A stretch of DNA of 22,845 nt from Bacillota bacterium (GTDB lineage Bacteria; Bacillota; Clostridia; Lachnospirales; WQUN01). A program made the translations under genes and the position numbers. Shown piece by piece: positions 1 through 7,282 of this stretch. The notes under the pieces are model-generated. The model was not told the DNA's origin. It was given only the letters and a program-made list of their open reading frames with translations, and made no database searches. The DNA lies in assembly GCA_009782085.1 (NCBI GenBank), contig WQUN01000151.1, positions 1-22,845 of the forward strand, read 5' to 3'. Every line of letters begins with the position of its first letter. The first letter of the stretch is position 1.

Positions 1-1095
1 GCCGGCCGGCGCGGAAGAGGGCGGCGCGGGCCTTGTCGTAAACGCGCGCGCTGCGCTCGTCCTGTTCGGGGTGGACGGGTCTTCGCCGGCGTAGACAGAA
101 GTCACGCGCCAGTAATATTTCGTCTCATAACTCAGCGCGTACGAATCGCCCAGCGTATAGCTCGTCCCGGTGATGCCGCCGATCGCCGCGGCGCCGGCGA
201 ACGTATCGGAGGCGGAGATCTCCAGGGTGTAGCTGCCTGCCATGGAGTCTGTCCAGGAAAAGCTCGGCTTCGTGGAGACCACCGTCGCGCCGTCGGCGGG
301 CGCGAGCAGTTCGGGCGCGCCGCGCGGGATCTCCGTGACGGTCACGTTGACGTCCTTGATGTCGAAGGTGCAGGGGAAGCCCCCGTCCCAGCCGTATTCG
401 TTCAATGAGAATTTCGTGATAGGCGCGTTGTTCGGCCGGTATCCCGTTTGCGGGAATCCGCCCCAGCTGGGAGCGGTGCTCGAATCTATCGAAAACGCGC
501 CCGTCACCTGGTTAAATTCCACCGACGCCTGATACCATCCGTCAAGCGTGCTCGACACGCCAAATACATAAAACGGTTCCGGCCGGATCTCGCCGTTATG
601 CGGTTTCGACAGTGCGCCGAAGACCCTGTTCCCGTCGTTCCAAAAACTGCCCTCGATAAAGTGATCGCCGGAAAATCCGTGATTGCCCTGTATCCTGTAT
701 TTGTATTCGACCTTCACTATGCTGTCCGAGATCGGATTCTGAAACAGGATGCCGAACGCGACGGCTTTGTTCGAGGACGCCGTACCGCCTCCGTTATGTA
801 CGTACCGGACGTAGGGTACGCTTTCGTCGGCCATATAGGTCAGGCTGCCGCCGGTGGCGTCGATTATGCCAAAATTCCCGTCCTGCGCGCTTCCGAGCGC
901 GCCGTCAGTGACCGCCAGATCAACCGGCCACGTGTAGCTCGCGCCGGCCGAAGCCGCGAGAGCCGCGGCCGACGGCTGGGCGACAGCCGGCGCATCCTGC
1001 CGCGCGTATACTGTCCCGGCCGGGAATGACAGTATGAAAGCGGCCGAAATCAGAATACAAATCGCTTTCCGCAGTTTTTTCGCAAAGAATTTCAT
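1..1095 (-). CDS. Secreted protein with fibronectin-III-like domain (C-terminus cut by window edge)
   Basis: An open frame on the minus strand starts at ATG 1095 and stays open for 365 codons to the window edge, so the C-terminus is missing. An AAGGGGGCGG ribosome site lies just upstream. Residues 1-36 form a signal peptide: basic KKLRK start, hydrophobic core, likely cleavage after VYA. Residues ~45-250 are rich in aromatic and Gly residues in alternating beta-like patterns and resemble a jelly-roll or lectin-like domain; I do not recognise the family. Residues ~257-358 read as a fibronectin-III-like domain (APELLAPADGATV, PSFSWT, SYTLEISASDTF, KYYWRV), as is common in extracellular carbohydrate-active or surface proteins. 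A Pro/Ser/Ala-rich linker begins at the edge. Function is unknown; a surface or secreted carbohydrate-binding role is inference. It has its own promoter (1323-1352) and a long leader. Confidence 0.8.
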   Translation of the reverse strand, partial: MKFFAKKLRKAICILISAAFILSFPAGTVYARQDAPAVAQPSAAALAASAGASYTWPVDLAVTDGALGSAQDGNFGIIDATGGSLTYMADESVPYVRYVHNGGGTASSNKAVAFGILFQNPISDSIVKVEYKYRIQGNHGFSGDHFIEGSFWNDGNRVFGALSKPHNGEIRPEPFYVFGVSSTLDGWYQASVEFNQVTGAFSIDSSTAPSWGGFPQTGYRPNNAPITKFSLNEYGWDGGFPCTFDIKDVNVTVTEIPRGAPELLAPADGATVVSTKPSFSWTDSMAGSYTLEISASDTFAGAAAIGGITGTSYTLGDSYALSYETKYYWRVTSVYAGEDPSTPNRTSAARAFTTRPAPPSSAPAG

Positions 1096-1316
1096 TTTTC
1101 CGCCCCCTTGAGGTTATTGAAATAAAAAAATGACATGTCTTTCCTAGAGCATTGTTTTTGGTGTACATCGCCCCCCTTTGGTGGATTGGCAGTCGCGGGA
1201 TATGACGCGCGCTCCTTCATGGTCGAGATTACCATTGTGAAGGAGTATTTTCGTTTAATCACCGCCCTTTCCCAACAGATGGAATACTTTGATAAGACAT
1301 TTTTCATATATTTCAT
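1096..1316 (-). promoter_or_regulatory. Long structured 5' leader of the secreted-protein gene
   Basis: About 220 nt separate the predicted transcription start (near 1316) from the ATG at 1095. The stretch holds a strong hairpin at 1212-1245: a CTCCTTC/GAAGGAG stem and an inner ATGGT/ACCAT stem around a 7-nt loop. An outer pairing GGCGGT/ACTGCC can enclose it. A competing short stem AGTATT/AATACT is also possible. I could not match it to a known riboswitch class; in particular the conserved c-di-GMP-I core is absent. A regulatory RNA role is inference from length and structure only. Confidence 0.35.
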
Positions 1317-1322
1317 ATAATT

Positions 1323-1352
1323 ATTTTACATTATTTTAATATCTTTTGTCAA
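1323..1352 (-). promoter_or_regulatory. Sigma-A-type promoter for the secreted-protein gene
   Basis: On the minus strand TTGACA (1352-1347) is followed by an 18-nt spacer and TAAAAT (1328-1323) in an AT-rich tract that contrasts with the GC-rich flanks. It sits between the end of uvrC (1380) and the downstream ATG at 1095. No terminator is visible after uvrC, so read-through may add to expression. Confidence 0.7.
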
Positions 1353-1379
1353 TAATATCATGTACCCCGCTTACCGCGC

Positions 1380-3368
1380 CTACTTTCCCCTAAAAAACTC
1401 CCTAACCGCTTCCGCCGCCCTCGCGTTCATCCCCTTCACCCCCGCCAGCGTCTCCGTATCCGCCTCTTTTATGGCCTCCAGCGACTTGAACTTCTTCATC
1501 AGCTCTTTCCTCCGGTTCGGCCCGATGCCCGGAATCTCGTCCAGCACGGACTTGACCTGGGCGTTGGCGCGGAGCTTCCTGTGATATTCCACGGCGAACC
1601 TGTGCACCTCGTCCTGGATGCGCGTGACGAGCTTGAAGCCCTCGGAGCCGGCCGGGAGCGTCACTTCCTCGCCCTCGTAGAGCAGGCCGCGCGTTCTGTG
1701 GCGGTCGTCCTTGACCATGCCGCAGACCGGGATGTCGATGTCCAGCGCGCGCATGGCCTTCTCCGCCGCGCCGGCCTGCCCCTTGCCGCCGTCTATGAAC
1801 ACTATGTCCGGAAGCCGGGAAAACGACGTTTTTTTCGGCGGAGCGTTTTCTTTACCATCCCCGTCTTCGTTCTCCGGGACAAAACCGTCCGAAAAAGTGC
1901 GGTGCTGGCCGCCGTCCGGCGAAATGCCTCCGTCCGGGCCCGGGTTTTCGGTCTCCAGCCTGTATCGCGCGAACCTCCGGCCGATGACCTCTTCCATTCC
2001 GGCGTAGTCGTCCGGCCCCAGGACGTTCCTTAGCCTGAACTTCCTGTAGTCGCTGTTCTTCGGCTTGCCGTTCTCAAAGACGACCATCGACGCCACGGAC
2101 TCGAACCCCTGGATGTTGGATATGTCGTAGGCCTCTATGCGCCGGATCTCCGCGTCCCCGAAGCCCAGCGCCCGGGCGATCTCCGCGACCGCGCCCTCCG
2201 TTTTCTCCTTTTCGCGCCTCATGTGCTCGCCGAACTGCTCCAGGGTCTGGGCGGCGTTGTTCGCGGCCATTTGGACGAGCTTTAGCTTTTCGCCCCGCTT
2301 GGGCACGGTGAGCGTCACGTTCTGGCCCTTCAGGCCCGAAAGCCACTTCACGATCACGTCTTTCTCGCCGGCCTCGACGTCGTGTTCCAGGATGATCTCC
2401 CTGGGGATGAACGCGGCCTCGCCGTAGAATCGCTTGACGAATTCCGTCATTATCTCCCCGTCGGAAAGCAGGCCGGAAAGGCCGGGGTCCGCCCCGGCCG
2501 CCCCTCCGCCGAGCGAAAAGTGCTCCCTGCCGATCATCTTGCCGCCGCGTATGAAGAACACCTGCGCGAGCGCCTCGCCGTCCTTCCGCGCAAGGGCCGC
2601 TATGTCCTGGTCGTCGCCCGGCTCGCCGTCGATCTTCTGCTTCTCGGAGAGCGCGCGTATCGTCCTGATCTTGTCCCTCATCTCCGCCGCCTTTTCGAAC
2701 TCCAGGTTCTCCGCGGCCTCCAGCATTCCGGCTTCCAGCCTTTTCAGCACCTTTTCGTATTTACCGTTCAGAAACTGCATGGCCTCCTCCACGAGCGCGC
2801 CGTACTCCTCCTCGGAGACGCTCCCCGTGCACGGGGCCAGGCACTGGCCGATGTAGTGGTTCAGGCACGGGCGCTCCTTGCCTATGTCCCGTGGGAACTT
2901 GCGCGGGCAGGTGCGTATGGGCCAGAGCCTGTGCATAAGCTCCAGCGTCTCCCGCACGGCCGTCCCGCCGATATACGGCCCGAAATAGCGCGCTCTGTCC
3001 TTCTCGTGCCTGCGCGCCAGGAAAAATCGCGGGAAGCGCTCGTTCACGGTCACTTTTATATACGGGTATCCCTTGTCGTCCTTCAGCTTTATGTTAAAGC
3101 GCGGGTTGTGCTTCTTTATCAGGTTGTTTTCCAGGATCAGGGCTTCCAGCTCGCCGTCCACGAGGATGTATTCGAACTCGCGTATCTGCGGCGCCATGAA
3201 ATAGACCTTCGGGCTGGTCTGGGCGGACGACGCCTGAAAATACTGCCGGACGCGGTTGTAGAGGTTTATCGCCTTGCCGACGTAGATTATCTTGCCGGAC
3301 TCGTCCTTCATGATGTAGACGCCGGGCTTTTTAGGGAGCTTTTTCAGTTCTTCGGGGATGTCGAACAA
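1380..3368 (-). CDS. uvrC: UvrABC excinuclease subunit C
   Basis: UvrC makes the dual incisions flanking bulky DNA lesions after UvrA/UvrB damage recognition. Numbering is from a TTG at 3368, giving 662 residues. Residues ~12-95 are the GIY-YIG nuclease (PGVYIMKD, IIYVGKA, catalytic Glu in ALILENNLIKKHNPRFN). Four cysteines (C154, C168, C176, C180) match the spacing of the UvrC Fe-S cluster. The UVR motif that contacts UvrB is at ~208-245. The RNase-H-like endonuclease has D415 (EAYDISNIQG), D526 (VFIDGGKGQ) and D586/H589 (DEVHR). Tandem helix-hairpin-helix motifs (IPGIGP, VKGM) end the protein. An upstream in-frame GTG at 3377 gives 665 residues, but the AAAGG site is only one base from it. 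The TTG lies 10 nt from AAAGG and yields the MFDIPEEL start usual in clostridia. A low-complexity linker occupies ~472-515. Stop TAG is at 1380-1382. Confidence 0.96.
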   Translation of the reverse strand: MFDIPEELKKLPKKPGVYIMKDESGKIIYVGKAINLYNRVRQYFQASSAQTSPKVYFMAPQIREFEYILVDGELEALILENNLIKKHNPRFNIKLKDDKGYPYIKVTVNERFPRFFLARRHEKDRARYFGPYIGGTAVRETLELMHRLWPIRTCPRKFPRDIGKERPCLNHYIGQCLAPCTGSVSEEEYGALVEEAMQFLNGKYEKVLKRLEAGMLEAAENLEFEKAAEMRDKIRTIRALSEKQKIDGEPGDDQDIAALARKDGEALAQVFFIRGGKMIGREHFSLGGGAAGADPGLSGLLSDGEIMTEFVKRFYGEAAFIPREIILEHDVEAGEKDVIVKWLSGLKGQNVTLTVPKRGEKLKLVQMAANNAAQTLEQFGEHMRREKEKTEGAVAEIARALGFGDAEIRRIEAYDISNIQGFESVASMVVFENGKPKNSDYRKFRLRNVLGPDDYAGMEEVIGRRFARYRLETENPGPDGGISPDGGQHRTFSDGFVPENEDGDGKENAPPKKTSFSRLPDIVFIDGGKGQAGAAEKAMRALDIDIPVCGMVKDDRHRTRGLLYEGEEVTLPAGSEGFKLVTRIQDEVHRFAVEYHRKLRANAQVKSVLDEIPGIGPNRRKELMKKFKSLEAIKEADTETLAGVKGMNARAAEAVREFFRGK

Positions 3369-3398
3369 AAATATCACGCCTTTGGGGATACTGAAATA

Positions 3399-3404
3399 AT
3401 TATA
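3399..3404 (-). promoter_or_regulatory. -10 element of the uvrC promoter
   Basis: The minus strand reads TATAAT about 22 nt upstream of the GTG/TTG start region of uvrC. The -35 region at the expected distance is poor. It is divergent from the extended -10 at 3457-3465, so about 60 bp carries both promoters. Confidence 0.45.
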
Positions 3405-3456
3405 ACGTACAATGAGAGAGTTTTGTATTTCTTTTTATGCTGTCGATAACAATATG

Positions 3457-3465
3457 TGATATAAT
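3457..3465 (+). promoter_or_regulatory. Extended -10 promoter for the small conserved gene and radA
   Basis: TGATATAAT matches the extended -10 consensus TGnTATAAT. The -35 region is weak, as is usual for this promoter class. It lies ~40 nt upstream of the GGAGG site of the gene at 3508 and probably drives that gene and radA together. Confidence 0.6.
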
Positions 3466-3507
3466 TCCACTGCCTGGAAAAATTTATAACATTGCGGGAG
3501 GCGCGCC

Positions 3508-3918
3508 ATGTCTGCTATCAACGAGATCATCCGCCCGGAGGCGGACGGCACGATCAGTTTCGGCGATCACACGACGTCCCAGAAGAGGAAAATCAGCGAT
3601 TTCGACGCGTTCGGCGGCCTTTACAGCGTAAAGACCCACAGGGAGCTTACGCGGATCGAAAAGAACGGGGCGCTGCTCCTGGAGGCCGTCCCGGGGGCTT
3701 CTTTCCATGGCTTTCGCGTGACTGAAAAGTCCGTCGCGTTCGCGGCCGAGGGCGCGGGCGGCACTCAGGTGACGCTCGGGCTCGAGCCGGAGACGGGCTA
3801 CCGGGTTATAGTCGGCGGCAAAAACATCGGGGACGTGGAATCCAACATGTCCGGCAAGGTCACCGTCAGTCTGGAACTGAGCGGCAAACCTCTGGACGTC
3901 AGAATAGAGAAGAACTGA
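3508..3918 (+). CDS. Conserved clostridial protein upstream of radA, function unknown
   Basis: The frame encodes 136 residues, starting at an ATG with a GGAGG site 6 nt upstream. It has no signal peptide, membrane segment or cysteine. The sequence is an alternating beta-rich, Gly-containing pattern with EADGTISFGDHTT near the start, a YSVKTHREL stretch at ~38-46, and a beta-sandwich-like C-terminus ending in DVRIEKN. From memory, short proteins of this type occur widely in Clostridia and are sometimes auto-named 'endosialidase'. Nothing in the sequence shows sialidase chemistry (no Asp-box, no catalytic signature), so I do not adopt that name. It ends 1 nt before the radA start, so the two are almost certainly co-transcribed and possibly translationally coupled. 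Function is unknown. Confidence 0.85.
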   Translation: MSAINEIIRPEADGTISFGDHTTSQKRKISDFDAFGGLYSVKTHRELTRIEKNGALLLEAVPGASFHGFRVTEKSVAFAAEGAGGTQVTLGLEPETGYRVIVGGKNIGDVESNMSGKVTVSLELSGKPLDVRIEKN

Positions 3919-3919
3919 C

Positions 3920-5308
3920 ATGCCTAAGCAAAATACGGCTTTTATATGCTCAAACTGCGGCTGCGGGAGCGCGAAGTGGCTCGGGAGATGCCCGTCCTGC
4001 GGGATGTACAACACATTGGAGGAAACCGAAAGCCTGGCGGGGGCGGTTAACAACCGCCCGCAAACGCGCGGGGCGGCCGGCGGCGCGCCGCAAAAACTCG
4101 GCGAGATACCGGCCGGGCGCGACGAGCGCATCCCGACGGGCATATCCGAGCTGGACAACGTGCTCTCCGGCGGCGCGGTCAGGGGGTCGCTGATACTCGT
4201 CGGCGGGGACCCGGGGATCGGGAAGTCCACGCTCTTGCTGCAGATCAGCCGGAACGCGTGCCGCGCCGGACGCGCGGTCCTCTACATATCCGGCGAGGAG
4301 AGCGCCGGCCAGATACGTATGCGCGCGGCGCGCCTCGGCGTCGATACGGACGGCCTGCTCGTATTGGCCGAGAACGACATGGAGACGGTCGAGGCCGCGA
4401 TAGCGGACACCCGGCCGGACATGGCGGTCGTCGACTCGATACAGACTGTCTATAACCCGTCCCTCTCCTCGACCCCCGGAAGCGTCGCCCAGATCAGGGA
4501 GTGCGCGGCGGCTTTGATGAAGCTTGCCAAGAGTAAAAACGTGACCGTCTGGATCGTCGGGCACGTGACTAAGGAGGGGGCGCTGGCCGGGCCGCGCGTG
4601 CTGGAGCACATGGTGGACACGGTGCTCTACTTCGAGGGCGAGAAGCGCGAGAGCTACCGCATTATCCGCGCGGTGAAAAACCGCTTCGGGGCGACCAACG
4701 AGATAGCCATATTCGAGATGCACGGCGACGGCCTCCGGGAGATCGCGAACCCGTCGGAGTACATGCTGTCCGGCAGGCCGATACGCGTGCCCGGCTCCGT
4801 CGTGTCCTGCGGCATGGAGGGGACGCGGCCGATTTTGGCGGAGGTCCAGGCGCTGTGCTGCTTCACGAGCTTCGGCATCCCCCGGCGCGTCGTGAACGGC
4901 CTGGACTACAACAGGACGGTCATGCTCATCGCCGTGCTGGAAAAGCGGGCCGGGCTGAAGCTGGGGACGTACGACGTCTACGTGAACATCGCCGGCGGGC
5001 TCAAGATAGACGAGCCGTACCTGGACGCGGCCGCGGTGCTGGCCATCGCCTCGAGCTATAAAAACAGGCCGATAGACCCTTACACCGCCGCGCTGGGCGA
5101 GGTCGGGCTGACCGGCGAGCTCCGCGCCGCGGCCAACGCCGACAAGAGGGTAGGGGAGGCGGCCAAGCAGGGGTTCAAAACGTGCCTGCTGCCGAGGGTT
5201 AATCTGAAAGGGATCAGGGAGTACGGGGACATGAATATAGTGGGGGTCAGGAACGTGGCGGAACTGTTGAACAGCGGGCTGGCGGAGAAGGCAACGGGCG
5301 GTGAGTAA
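3920..5308 (+). CDS. radA: DNA repair protein RadA (RecA-like branch-migration ATPase)
   Basis: RadA (Sms) processes recombination intermediates by driving branch migration together with RecA. The frame gives 462 residues, the usual length. The N-terminal C4 zinc finger is C10/C13/C24/C27 (CSNCG, CPSCG). The RecA-like ATPase has Walker A GGDPGIGKST (95-104), a Walker-B-type strand MAVVDSIQ (~168-175) and the family signature KNRFG (253-257). The C-terminal ~175 residues are the Lon-protease-like domain (LDYNRTVMLIAVLEKRAG, NIAGGLKIDEP, GEVGLTGELR). The ATG lies 1 nt after the preceding stop with a GAGAAG site. All key motifs are intact. The only oddity is the abrupt change to AT-rich DNA immediately after its stop. 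Confidence 0.97.
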   Translation: MPKQNTAFICSNCGCGSAKWLGRCPSCGMYNTLEETESLAGAVNNRPQTRGAAGGAPQKLGEIPAGRDERIPTGISELDNVLSGGAVRGSLILVGGDPGIGKSTLLLQISRNACRAGRAVLYISGEESAGQIRMRAARLGVDTDGLLVLAENDMETVEAAIADTRPDMAVVDSIQTVYNPSLSSTPGSVAQIRECAAALMKLAKSKNVTVWIVGHVTKEGALAGPRVLEHMVDTVLYFEGEKRESYRIIRAVKNRFGATNEIAIFEMHGDGLREIANPSEYMLSGRPIRVPGSVVSCGMEGTRPILAEVQALCCFTSFGIPRRVVNGLDYNRTVMLIAVLEKRAGLKLGTYDVYVNIAGGLKIDEPYLDAAAVLAIASSYKNRPIDPYTAALGEVGLTGELRAAANADKRVGEAAKQGFKTCLLPRVNLKGIREYGDMNIVGVRNVAELLNSGLAEKATGGE

Positions 5309-5362
5309 ACATGAATATAGCGGGTATGGGCAATGAATGGATGAATACAGGAGTTGAGTACC

Positions 5363-5746
5363 GTGAAGCACAGTGCAGAAACTGACATAATTAGCTTGAG
5401 AAGAATTCTTGGCTATATTATGGATATTGGAGAATGTTTTGATCATTTTGTTGTTGAATCACACGCCGATTTTGCTGCGAACCGGCTGGCGCAATATGCT
5501 ATTACGCAGATTATCACGAATATTGCCGAAATAAGGAAGGATATTTCAGACGCCACATTGCTTCTTTTACCGGGCTTTAGCCGGATAAAGGTGATCGGTG
5601 CCAGGAATATTGCCAGCCATGCTTATGAACAAGTTAATTTCCGAATCATTTATGATATATGTGGTATGTTGCAGAGTGAGAACGTAGTCAAAGAGTTAAA
5701 CGGGGTGATTTACGGTGTCGACGGCAACGATCGACAAAATAGCTGA
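5363..5746 (+). CDS. hepT: HepT-type HEPN ribonuclease toxin
   Basis: The frame encodes 127 all-helical residues. The start is GTG 5363, because AGGAG lies 9 nt upstream; the in-frame TTG at 5354 abuts that AGGAG and is unlikely. The HEPN catalytic motif is R81-NIAS-H86, extended to A-Y88, which fits the R-x4-H-x-Y signature of HepT toxins. In characterised HepT/MntA pairs the Arg/His carry out RNA cleavage and the Tyr is AMPylated by the partner nucleotidyltransferase, which inactivates the toxin. The 3' end overlaps the mntA start by 32 nt, a typical tight toxin-antitoxin arrangement. The DNA is visibly more AT-rich than radA or the reductase gene on either side, which suggests acquisition by transfer. 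The family call is firm; toxicity here is inference. Confidence 0.88.
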   Translation: MKHSAETDIISLRRILGYIMDIGECFDHFVVESHADFAANRLAQYAITQIITNIAEIRKDISDATLLLLPGFSRIKVIGARNIASHAYEQVNFRIIYDICGMLQSENVVKELNGVIYGVDGNDRQNS

Positions 5747-6035
5747 CATAGCGGCGAACACGGCCTCTAAGTATCCGTGTATCAGGCGCATCGGTCTTTT
5801 TGGCTCCTACGCGAGAGGCGATTACGCCGACGGCAGCGACATAGACTTGTTGTACGACTATGACTACAATATGTCCGACGCGACCCAGCAGTTTTTATCG
5901 TTTGTCGAGGATTTCTGTGACAACGTGAAACCGCTGGAAGTTGACTTTGTGTTTTATGAGAATCTTCTCTCATCAGAAGATAGGAGATTTTGTGATAGAG
6001 TCTTGAATGACGCTGTTTGGATTTATAAGGCTTAA
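5715..6035 (+). CDS. mntA: MntA-type minimal nucleotidyltransferase antitoxin
   Basis: The frame encodes 106 residues from a GTG at 5715, with a GGGGTG site about 10 nt upstream. It is a minimal nucleotidyltransferase of the pol-beta superfamily: G30-S31 (LFGSYARGD), D42-x-D44 (DGSDIDLL) and a third acidic residue D77 in LEVDFVF. All three metal-binding acidic residues are present, so it should be active. In this family the enzyme transfers AMP from ATP to the Tyr of the HepT R-x4-H-x-Y motif, and that Tyr is present in the overlapping upstream gene. The pair therefore looks functional and not a relic. It is followed by a short gene-poor gap before the reductase gene. Confidence 0.9.
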   Translation: MSTATIDKIADIAANTASKYPCIRRIGLFGSYARGDYADGSDIDLLYDYDYNMSDATQQFLSFVEDFCDNVKPLEVDFVFYENLLSSEDRRFCDRVLNDAVWIYKA

Positions 6036-6051
6036 CAAAGGACTGAATAGT

Positions 6052-6108
6052 ATGGATAGTAACCATGTCATAACGCCGTATGATTTTGTAGTGTCGATAT
6101 GCAACTAA
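6052..6108 (+). CDS. Possible 18-residue peptide between mntA and the reductase gene
   Basis: ATG 6052 opens a frame of 18 codons (MDSNHVITPYDFVVSICN) closed by TAA at 6106-6108, with AAAGGA 9 nt upstream. I do not recognise it. It may be a chance frame, a relic of a disrupted gene, or part of a mobile-element scar, since its first bases overlap a sequence resembling the presumed transposon end at the right of the window. Low confidence. Confidence 0.15.
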   Translation: MDSNHVITPYDFVVSICN

Positions 6109-6124
6109 GTCAGGAGGTCATTCA

Positions 6125-7282
6125 ATGAACAGGCGTCCTTTCGGCAAGACAGGCTACTCCGTCTCCGCCCTCGGCATGGGCTGTATGCGCCTGCCGAGGC
6201 TCTACGGGGAAAACCAAAGCCGGGCTGCGGTGGATTTGGAAAAGGCGTTCGGGATGATCAGATACGCCGTGGAACACGGCGTCGACTATTTCGACACCGC
6301 GCTCACATACCACAACCGGCAGAGCGAGGCCGCGCTCGGCGAGGCCCTGGACGGCGGCCTTCGCGAGAAGGTGCGCATCGCCACGAAACAGCCGACGCAC
6401 GTGATGAAAACAAAAGCGGACATCCGGCGCAATCTCGAAAGCACGCTAATAAAGCTGCGCACGGACTACCTCGACGTCTACCTGATCCACAACGTAAACC
6501 CGTCCAACTGGGACGAGATCAAACGGCGCGGGATATACGCGGAATATGAGAAGTTCCGGGACGAGGGCATGATACGTGCCGTCGGCTTCTCCTTCCACGG
6601 CGGGCCGGAGCTTTTCGGCGAGGTTTTGGCCGAATATCCCTGGGATATGTGCCAGGTGCAGATGAACCTCATAGACTGCGACAGGGAAACCACCGCCGAG
6701 GCGGTCACGCTGGCCGGCCAAAAGGGCTGCGCCTTGGCCGTCATGGAGCCGCTAAAGGGCGGCGGCCTGGCGAACGCGCCCGGGCCGGTGGAATCGCTTT
6801 ACGACGCGTTCCCGGTCAGGCGCGCCCCGGTCGAGTGGGCGTTCCGCTATCTGCTGGATTATCCCCAAATCAGCACTGTTTTGAGCGGAATGACCACGCT
6901 GGATCAGCTGAAAGAAAACATTGAGATATTCTCAAAGCCGGACGCCGTCCCCGGATGCCTGTCCGGCGGGGAGAGGGAGCTTTTGGGCAAGGTCAAGGCC
7001 GCTTACGACTCCATCGGGACCGTCCCGTGCACCGGCTGCGGTTACTGTATGCCGTGCCCGCAAGGCGTCGACATACCGGGAGCGTTCACGCTTTACAACG
7101 ACGGAATGCGTTTCGGCGATTTCGGCCAGCCCAGGCGGCGATATTGGTTCGCAGCCGGCGCGGCCGCCGACGCGGGCAGGTGCGTTGCCTGCGGAGAGTG
7201 CGAAAAGAAATGCCCGCAGGGCATCGAGGTGACCGAGCGGCTGAAAACGGCCCACAAGGCGCTGGAGGGGTGGATTGAATAA
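6125..7282 (+). CDS. Aldo/keto reductase with C-terminal double 4Fe-4S ferredoxin-like domain
   Basis: The frame encodes 385 residues, with AGGAGG 7 nt before the ATG. Residues 1-~275 form an aldo/keto reductase barrel with the full catalytic tetrad D57, Y62, K88 and H122 at normal spacing (DYFDTALTY, RIATKQP, YLIHN). Residues ~300-370 add two Cys clusters: C302/C305/C308/C311 (CTGCGYCMPC) and C353/C356/C359/C363 (CVACGECEKKC), each with the spacing and following Pro of a 4Fe-4S site. Fusions of this kind are common in Clostridia and are annotated only as putative oxidoreductases. They probably link NAD(P)H-type carbonyl reduction to ferredoxin-level electron transfer. Substrate is unknown. 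The stop overlaps the next gene's TTG start, so the two are translationally coupled. Confidence 0.93.
   Translation: MNRRPFGKTGYSVSALGMGCMRLPRLYGENQSRAAVDLEKAFGMIRYAVEHGVDYFDTALTYHNRQSEAALGEALDGGLREKVRIATKQPTHVMKTKADIRRNLESTLIKLRTDYLDVYLIHNVNPSNWDEIKRRGIYAEYEKFRDEGMIRAVGFSFHGGPELFGEVLAEYPWDMCQVQMNLIDCDRETTAEAVTLAGQKGCALAVMEPLKGGGLANAPGPVESLYDAFPVRRAPVEWAFRYLLDYPQISTVLSGMTTLDQLKENIEIFSKPDAVPGCLSGGERELLGKVKAAYDSIGTVPCTGCGYCMPCPQGVDIPGAFTLYNDGMRFGDFGQPRRRYWFAAGAAADAGRCVACGECEKKCPQGIEVTERLKTAHKALEGWIE

Noticed and set aside
1092..1316. A 74-codon minus-strand frame in the leader of the first gene
   Set aside because: It has no ribosome site, overlaps the real start in another frame and lies in a region better explained as structured leader.
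1096..1316. c-di-GMP or cobalamin riboswitch in the leader
   Set aside because: The conserved core strings expected for these classes are absent or only loosely resembled by eye; there is no basis for naming a class.
2382..3449. A 355-codon plus-strand frame opposite uvrC
   Set aside because: It lies antisense to conserved UvrC motifs, is Leu/Arg/Val-rich without any domain and is a composition shadow.
3508..3918. Endosialidase annotation for the protein before radA
   Set aside because: The product is 136 residues with no sialidase motif; the name appears to be a propagated label.
5229..5320. 12-bp direct repeat ACATGAATATAG at 5229-5240 and 5309-5320
   Set aside because: It spans the end of radA and the following gap and could suggest a partial duplication, but it is short, isolated and could be chance.
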